A stretch of DNA of 64,000 bases from Diorhabda sublineata. Taxonomy: Eukaryota; Arthropoda; Insecta; Coleoptera; Chrysomelidae. The notes under the pieces are model-generated. The model had not been told where the DNA came from, did not search any database, and saw only the letters and a program-made list of their open reading frames with translations. Made by a program: the position numbers and the translations under genes. Position 1 is the stretch's first letter, and each line of letters begins with the position of its first letter. The stretch spans positions 4,851,805-4,915,804 of the forward strand of contig NC_079484.1 of assembly GCF_026230105.1 (NCBI RefSeq), read 5' to 3'. Positions 58,323 to 64,000 of the stretch are shown piece by piece.

Positions 58323-61300
58323 CTAATATGTCACGTAAGGCGGATGTCCATATTTTCGATACAAATAAGTCCAAAATTTGATTTGTTCATTGCGATAATT
58401 GTAATTTATAGAAATATTCTTATCGATGTTGAAGTATGGAATGTTTTTATGGGAAGGTACAATTGGCCATATCACGTTGTTTAAAATCGGTTCTTTTTGT
58501 GGCGTTGGATTCCTGAAAAAAAAAAAGAATGTATTGTTGTATATTATTGTAAACCAAACTTTCAACAAATATTTAAGCGCATTCATAAAATCTATGAAGG
58601 GCAAAGTGTCAGTTAGACATTTTTGCCCTCTTTTTCATTCAAACTTTGCCAACAAATTAGTCCTTCTGTTATTATCAATGTATGTGTATGTAAAAGCATT
58701 TAAGAGGCATACCAGATCTGGCTACTTAATAAGAAGACTGGTTACGAAAAAATAAAAATTATGGTACATTCGAATGCTCCCCTTCAATGTACTCCCATCC
58801 TCCCACATCCACACATCTTTCCATAAGTTTATTCCATTGATCGAAGCAGTGCTGGATGTCTTCTTTGGTGACTGCCTTTAGGAACTCTACCGTTTTTTGC
58901 TTTACCGTTTCCATCGACTCAAATCGGGTCCCTTTCGAAGCAGATCTTTTTCTAACCTTTCAAGGAAATCTGAGCAGACCCGTTGACGCAAGAGCTTTTG
59001 GTCAGAGTCAGGTTTTTGGCGATCTGCACGCGCAATTTGGTTGATTTTGGTCACTGTATCCGGAGTTGAAACAGTCACTGGGCGACTTGGACGCTGGTCA
59101 TCTTCAGTACTCTCTCGGTCCTCACTAAAGCGCTTACACCACTCAAAAATACGCGCACGAGATATGGAATTGTCCCCATAGGCCTTTTGCAACAGTTTAT
59201 AGCACTCAATCGGAGTTTTTTTCAATTTAACGAGAAATTATGTCGACGTTATCCACCAAAATAAATGAAAAAATTATTGTTGGTGTTAATATTGATTATG
59301 ATGTTAATTATTGACTATTAAACAAGATGTAGATCTTGAAGATAAACCTCTATGTAATAATTTGCTTACAAGCACATCGAGATAAGAATATATAAGAATT
59401 TAGAATCTCTTAATTTAACTCTATAGAATAGTAGTTGCAAGCCAATGAGATTTCTCCTTCTGAAACAAATTTGTTAGTTTATTTTGAAAAGTCATCAAGA
59501 AAATTGTAGTTATCAACATTTTTGTCCTCAATACTAAGCAGTAGTATCATAATTATCAACAACTGTATTGATATATCAAAATATGCAAAACTAGATGCAT
59601 TTTTGAAACAAAAATAGGAGAAAATATGATCCAAAATAGACAAAAATTCAGCATTTTCTTAAATATACATCAGATGTAAAGTATTTACTGCTGAAGCGAT
59701 GTTCAAAAAAATGTTATGGAAGACTACAGTAAAAATCGGAAATAAAGTATCCGACTCCTTCATAATTAACAGAGGTTTGAAATAAGGGTGTTCCCCAAAA
59801 GTTTTCACAATATATATTTCAAAAGCTCTAACAACAACAAAAAGAAATGTAAAGGAATATGGATCAAAATCGGTGATGACACCTATTTATACACCGTCCA
59901 ATTTGCAGATGATCAGGGATCAGAAATGATTTAGAAAACATGGCACGCTAACTAAAGGAAGAATACGGAAAATGGGTACTGTTGATGAACGTAGAGTACA
60001 GACCACAACACTCAGTTACATTGTGTGACCGTTTCGATAACCAAGTTATCGTCTTCAGAGACTGAAAGTAAACGCAGAAGCAGATCGAAACGCCATGTGG
60101 GCTGGAAATCCGGCAATGTTACTGTATAACTCGAGACCAAAGGCTAACAAAATGAAAATATTAAAAAGTGTAGAAGAATATAGAATATACAACTTGGCTA
60201 ACATCTCAATTACTGAAAATGTTTTGGAGCGAAACTACCAGAAATTACCAAAATTTAAAAAAAAATCGCTGTTAATTACAATATTGAATGAAATATAAAA
60301 ATGTATTATTTTGATTCTGAATCTCGCTTTGAACACACAAAAACAATGTGAGGAATTGACGTGTATTTAGGTTTTGACCTAAGTGAAAATATTTTACCCT
60401 GTTTTAATAAAATTACTCCATATTTTGATAAGTCTCGTGGCTGTGATTTGATCGAATCCATTTGGAAGCGGTACGCTGTGTCGTCTCCATATATAAAATA
60501 TATCTTCTCCATGAGCTACACCTAAAATAAGACAATAACTTATCAATAAAATAATAGATGGCATGGCGATGTTATCAGGAATGATATTTAGAATATTTAA
60601 CAGCAATCAGTGATCTAGAAACCAGTCAATAAATGCGTGTAAAAGCGGAAGATAATATTTATTATGAAATTGAACAAAGAAGATTGAGACATGAACCAAT
60701 CAGAAATGAAAACGTTGGAAACTGTCTTATGAGACAAACAAGAAGAAGGAAGAAAAAATTATTAATGGGGAAGCAAAAGGGCATTCGAAAAAACGATATA
60801 TACAACAAAACAAATTGGTGAATTTGGTGAATAGAAGAAATATAAAGAGGAAAGGCCTACTGGAAGACATTTTAGAGAATAAACAAATAAGAAATGAGAC
60901 AAAGAAGATACAGAAAGAAAGACTTATTTCGGAAAATAAGTCTGGAACGAATTGGAAAGCTATGATGTATGAAAGATAAAATCGATGACATGAAAACGAA
61001 ACAAAAAACGTTGAAGAAGTATGGAAGAAGATAAACTGAACAAAGACGAGCTAAGATCTTGTTTAATTTTGTCTTTTGAATGAGTTAACAATGGTGACAA
61101 TCCGCAAACGAAAGCTAGATATATAGAAGACTAGCGCAACAAAAAGTTAAGAGGTTGTCTGAATGTCAAAGAGGTTAAGAGTCTGCTTGAATGATGCAAT
61201 TATTCTCTGTTATTAGATTATGATCATTTTCTGTCACTGTTCTCATCGTTTCTATAAAATACAGTCCACATCCTCGAAGTTAGATTGAAGGAAACTATTG

Positions 61301-63862
61301 ACTATCCCCACATTTACCAAGACAGTTGAAAACATAAGTATATTTATCTATCCTATGATCAGGATTTGTTTTATGATCATTATTTTGTATTGAAAATTTG
61401 TCCCTGGAGTGCACATACGATTCTAAATACGATAAGTATTTATTTAGCATACACTAAATGGTACATATTCCAGGCCAATCAGAAAGAGCTGTTACTTAGC
61501 TGATACCGACTTTAGCCGAACATTTCGAACGCCAACCAATTAAAGGCGACGAAATTGAAACATAACCTAATTTTTTCAAATGATTTTGTTTCTAGAATTT
61601 AGTTGTTCTTGGGATTGCATTTTTGGTTTATTTTAGCTGCATAAAAGGTTTATGTGATTAGATTTATGTTTTAATAACTTTTTCGAGCTTCTAGAAACAT
61701 TTTTAAAGAATTTAAAGTGATAATAGTTGTCTCATTTTGTATAATTCTTGTTTAATTTTTAATAAATACAGGGGACGCCGGTTTAAGATTTATTTAATTA
61801 AGTTTATTTTTAGAAAAAAGAAAATATAAGAATGTTTGACCACAGCACTCGAAATAAACAAATGTAGAAATATTTTTTCAACAATGATTTTCTCTATAAG
61901 CAATTGTGGATTTTTAGTGTGAACTAATTGAAATTTCGATTTATTTTGAATGTTTCATTAACACTTTATACAGCATATAGAATAAATTAATTTTTATCAC
62001 TATTTATTTGAATGAAAAGTTTTTCCACAGTATACCAACCGAGAACCACCCAAAATGTGTAATAAATATATCGGAAACCAAAGAAATTACACAATTGAGG
62101 GCTGGTTTTAAGCAGCCAATACATTTTGTTTATTTATTTAAATTTGGCGCGCCTCGTCTATAATTAGTGCGACTTTCTGATTGGCCTCGAGTGTGTGCCT
62201 TTATTTATAGTGCAGTCGGCGTTATTTGTTTGCGCACCTCACAATTAGAGTGAAATTTGCTTACTTGTACAAGCACATCTGTTTAGGTAATTAAGATGAC
62301 ATTGAATTATAAGTAATTAACGATGTTATGAAGGTATCTAAAGCAAAGGAAGTTGTGATAGGATAGAAATTATGAATTATAAAAAAAGATATAGAAATGA
62401 TACTCACCTTGTACCGGTTTTTTAATAATCAATCCATTTAGTAGTTTTTGTCCAATATCACTTATATATGAAAACGTATAAAAATATAAAGGGGTGTGTT
62501 TTGACATAAGTTGTACGGTTTTATGCAGTGGTCTTGTGAACTGATCATCGCTAGTAAACTGAAAAATATTTAATTGCATAGTTAGTCCAAACTCTATGTG
62601 ATGATTGTCGACAACAATCTGACTATTCTACTAATTGTGAATAAATTTGGTCGATACAGCATTTATTTCCTTTTATAATACATTGCTGGTCGTGGGGGTG
62701 ATACAATAAACTTCTGCCTTCAAATATAAGAAAGAACAAGAAATTACACGATCTAGGAGGCCTCTGTGGTAGCAGAGTTTAAACGAGACTGTACGATCTG
62801 CGAAGACCAGCATCGCAGTGGTCGATCAAATGAGGTGATGACTCCAGAAAGAAGAAAATCCACATTGGAACTGCGCCAGCTAGCAGACATTTCGCGTTTG
62901 CTCATGGAACAAAAACAGAGACATGAAGATATTTCCATAGAGTGTTTTCCATCGGTGGGTATCAAGCAAGTTTAAATTAAGCAAAAACGGCTGCATTTGG
63001 CTAAGAAGAAAGTGTTGTTTAATCAAGACAATGCACCAGCTCACACATCCAGCAATGGACAAAATTAACGAATTAAAGTTTGAATTGCTATTTTATGCAT
63101 CCTGTTCGCCAGATTTAGCCCCCTCGGATTATTTTCTGACTTAAAAAATTAGCTCCATGGTCAAAAATTTTCTCACAACGAAGAGGTTAATGGCTATTTT
63201 GGGGAGCTTGACGATTCTAGAAAAGGTATCGAAATTATTGAACATCGATGGGAAAAGTGTTGAAGGGAGCTTATAGGACAATTATTTTATAAGATAGTTG
63301 ATGAAATATTTTACTCTCACCTCTAGATATTCTTTAATAGTGGATCCAAAAACACTTCCATCCTTAAAATATTGTTTAATTATATCTAATCCGGCTTCTC
63401 GTCTTTCTACTTGTGTACGAATATTCATATGATCACTAGGAAGTGAGCTAGGACTTATATCCTTTATTAAGTTCAAAGGTTTCAATAGTTTTATACCTAA
63501 AATATTCTTGAAATCATTTTATGTTATAAATAAGAAATTGGATACGTCATACACCACTCTCAAGAAAATTGTCACCAAGAAGAGACTATTAACCTAGTTA
63601 AAAGTTGCATTCTATAGTATCTGGATCTTTTAGTTTCGTTAGATGGAACAAATAAAAACTTTTTCGTGCGTTAACAATGTTCATACTTACCTCCCGCGAA
63701 AAATAACGTTTCCAAAGAATTTATTCCCATCATAATTGGTACTTTGTGAAAATCTCCTTTCTCAAAACTTGAGTAAACGCTTTTCGTAATAAAAGCTCCA
63801 TTATGATGAGGCTCTATAGTAGGAGCAAAAGGAAAACCAGCCTTAATCACATTTGGAAGAGA
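58323..63862 (-). CDS. Carboxylesterase (type B), C-terminal half; start outside window
   Basis: Five minus-strand exons in order: 63862-63691, 63496-63321, 62558-62408, 60521-60398, 58512-58323 (stop TAG). Junctions keep phase; 813 bases give the last 270 residues of a protein that is usually about 550. Recognisable alpha/beta-hydrolase landmarks: AGFPFAPTIEPH, FHKVPIMMGINSLETLFF (the E aligns with the triad acidic residue in GVNxDE), HTPLYFYTFSY, GVAHGEDIFYIW (catalytic His) and the ARLWTNFAKTGNPTP-type end, here TRLIKIWSNFIKTGNPTP. The nucleophile Ser of GxSxG must lie in the missing 5' part. Substrate and role (detoxification, hormone or pheromone ester cleavage) cannot be told. Introns contain mariner and retroelement remnants. 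Confidence 0.9.
58750..59240 (-). mobile_element. Internally deleted mariner element
   Basis: Minus-strand frame 59225-58902 reads KKTPIECYKLLQKAYGDN, SRARIFEWCKRFSEDRES and SRPVTVSTPDTVTKIN, the N-terminal part of a mariner transposase; another frame near 58800-58910 reads VEFLKAVTKEDIQHCFDQW and GGWEYIEGE, its C-terminus. The central catalytic region is missing. In the last intron of the esterase. Confidence 0.88.
59790..60090 (+). mobile_element. Non-LTR retrotransposon reverse-transcriptase fragment
   Basis: Plus-strand GIWIKIGDDTYLYTVQFADDQ shows the reverse-transcriptase catalytic FADD box, followed by NMAR and KEEYGKW-like pieces with frame breaks. The stretch 59998-60080 (GATAACCAAGTTATCGTC) also resembles the repeat at 56360-56450. 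In the last intron of the esterase. Confidence 0.7.
60522..62407. other. Carboxylesterase intron between the third and fourth visible exons
   Basis: Contains an A-rich stretch (60620-61060) with frames rich in K, R and E but no known motif, and a 15-bp inverted pair, AGGCCAATCAGAAAG at 61472-61486 with its complement at 62172-62186, which may mark the ends of an unidentified element. Confidence 0.5.
62745..63290 (+). mobile_element. Decayed mariner element
   Basis: Plus-strand pieces: AEFKRDCTICEDQHRSGRSN and RQLADIS (DNA-binding part), then after a deletion LHLAKKKVLFNQDNAPAHTS (second Asp block) and CSPDLAPSDYF (third Asp block), ending near GKSVEGSL. Frameshifts separate them. In an esterase intron. 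Confidence 0.85.
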
Positions 63863-64000
63863 CTGAAAAAGTAAATAAAAAGTTAATATAAGAAAGTTCA
63901 CAATAACGTGTAAATAGCTGTTCTTGTTAAAATGTATGACTGGGAATTTTACTCGAGAAAAAGCAATAATAATAAGATTTATTTTCATAAATTCTAAGCG

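Noticed and set aside
60633..60821. Lysine/arginine-rich frame in an esterase intron
   Set aside because: A-rich low-complexity coding with no family match; not supported as a gene.

Overview
The window is AT-rich animal nuclear DNA, almost certainly from an insect. Coding sequence is split by GT-AG introns, the genes are metazoan (importin-5, nucleolar GTPase GNL2, a TALE homeobox gene, a serine-protease homolog, a carboxylesterase), and the spaces between and inside genes are littered with mariner, hAT, non-LTR and Ty3/gypsy remnants. A beetle would fit, but the order is not proven by the sequence.

Layout. 1-2.8 kb: no gene seen; a pyrimidine-rich, partly duplicated stretch. 2.9-4.7 kb: a decayed transposase-like region holding a striking nine-copy 144-bp in-frame tandem array. 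4.86-6.40 kb (+): the 3' part of a Mohawk-type TALE homeobox gene, with a 219-bp hAT-type MITE in its intron. 6.77-8.54 kb: a mariner copy followed by a 616-bp hAT-type MITE, each with clear target-site duplications. 9.25-12.04 kb (-): complete three-exon GNL2 (642 aa). 12.60-21.56 kb (+): complete twelve-exon importin-5 (1106 aa), divergent from GNL2 across 557 bp. 21.6-31.8 kb: no recognisable gene; one retroelement scrap, a long (TA)n tract and a possible promoter-like patch. 31.85-42.26 kb (+): a six-exon gene for a 2301-aa nuclear-type protein with an MGA-type cysteine domain and several SUMO-interaction-like motifs; 5.6 kb of it is one exon. 42.3-48.7 kb: repeats. 48.74-55.59 kb (+): a six-exon gene for a secreted, catalytically dead trypsin-like protein (270 aa) with a hydrophobic C-terminal tail. 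55.6-58.3 kb: a Ty3/gypsy remnant. 58.32 kb to beyond 63.86 kb (-): the last five exons of a carboxylesterase whose start lies outside the window.

Exon joins were worked out by hand from splice sites and reading phase. For GNL2, importin-5, the MGA-domain gene and the protease homolog every junction keeps frame and the totals divide by three, which supports intact genes. GNL2 (60S subunit assembly) and importin-5 (import of ribosomal proteins, histones and other basic cargo) are a plausible functional pair around a shared promoter region; the other genes show no evident pathway link. The most unusual items are the nine-copy array, the protease homolog with degraded catalytic centre and likely membrane anchor, and the giant multi-SIM MGA-domain protein.
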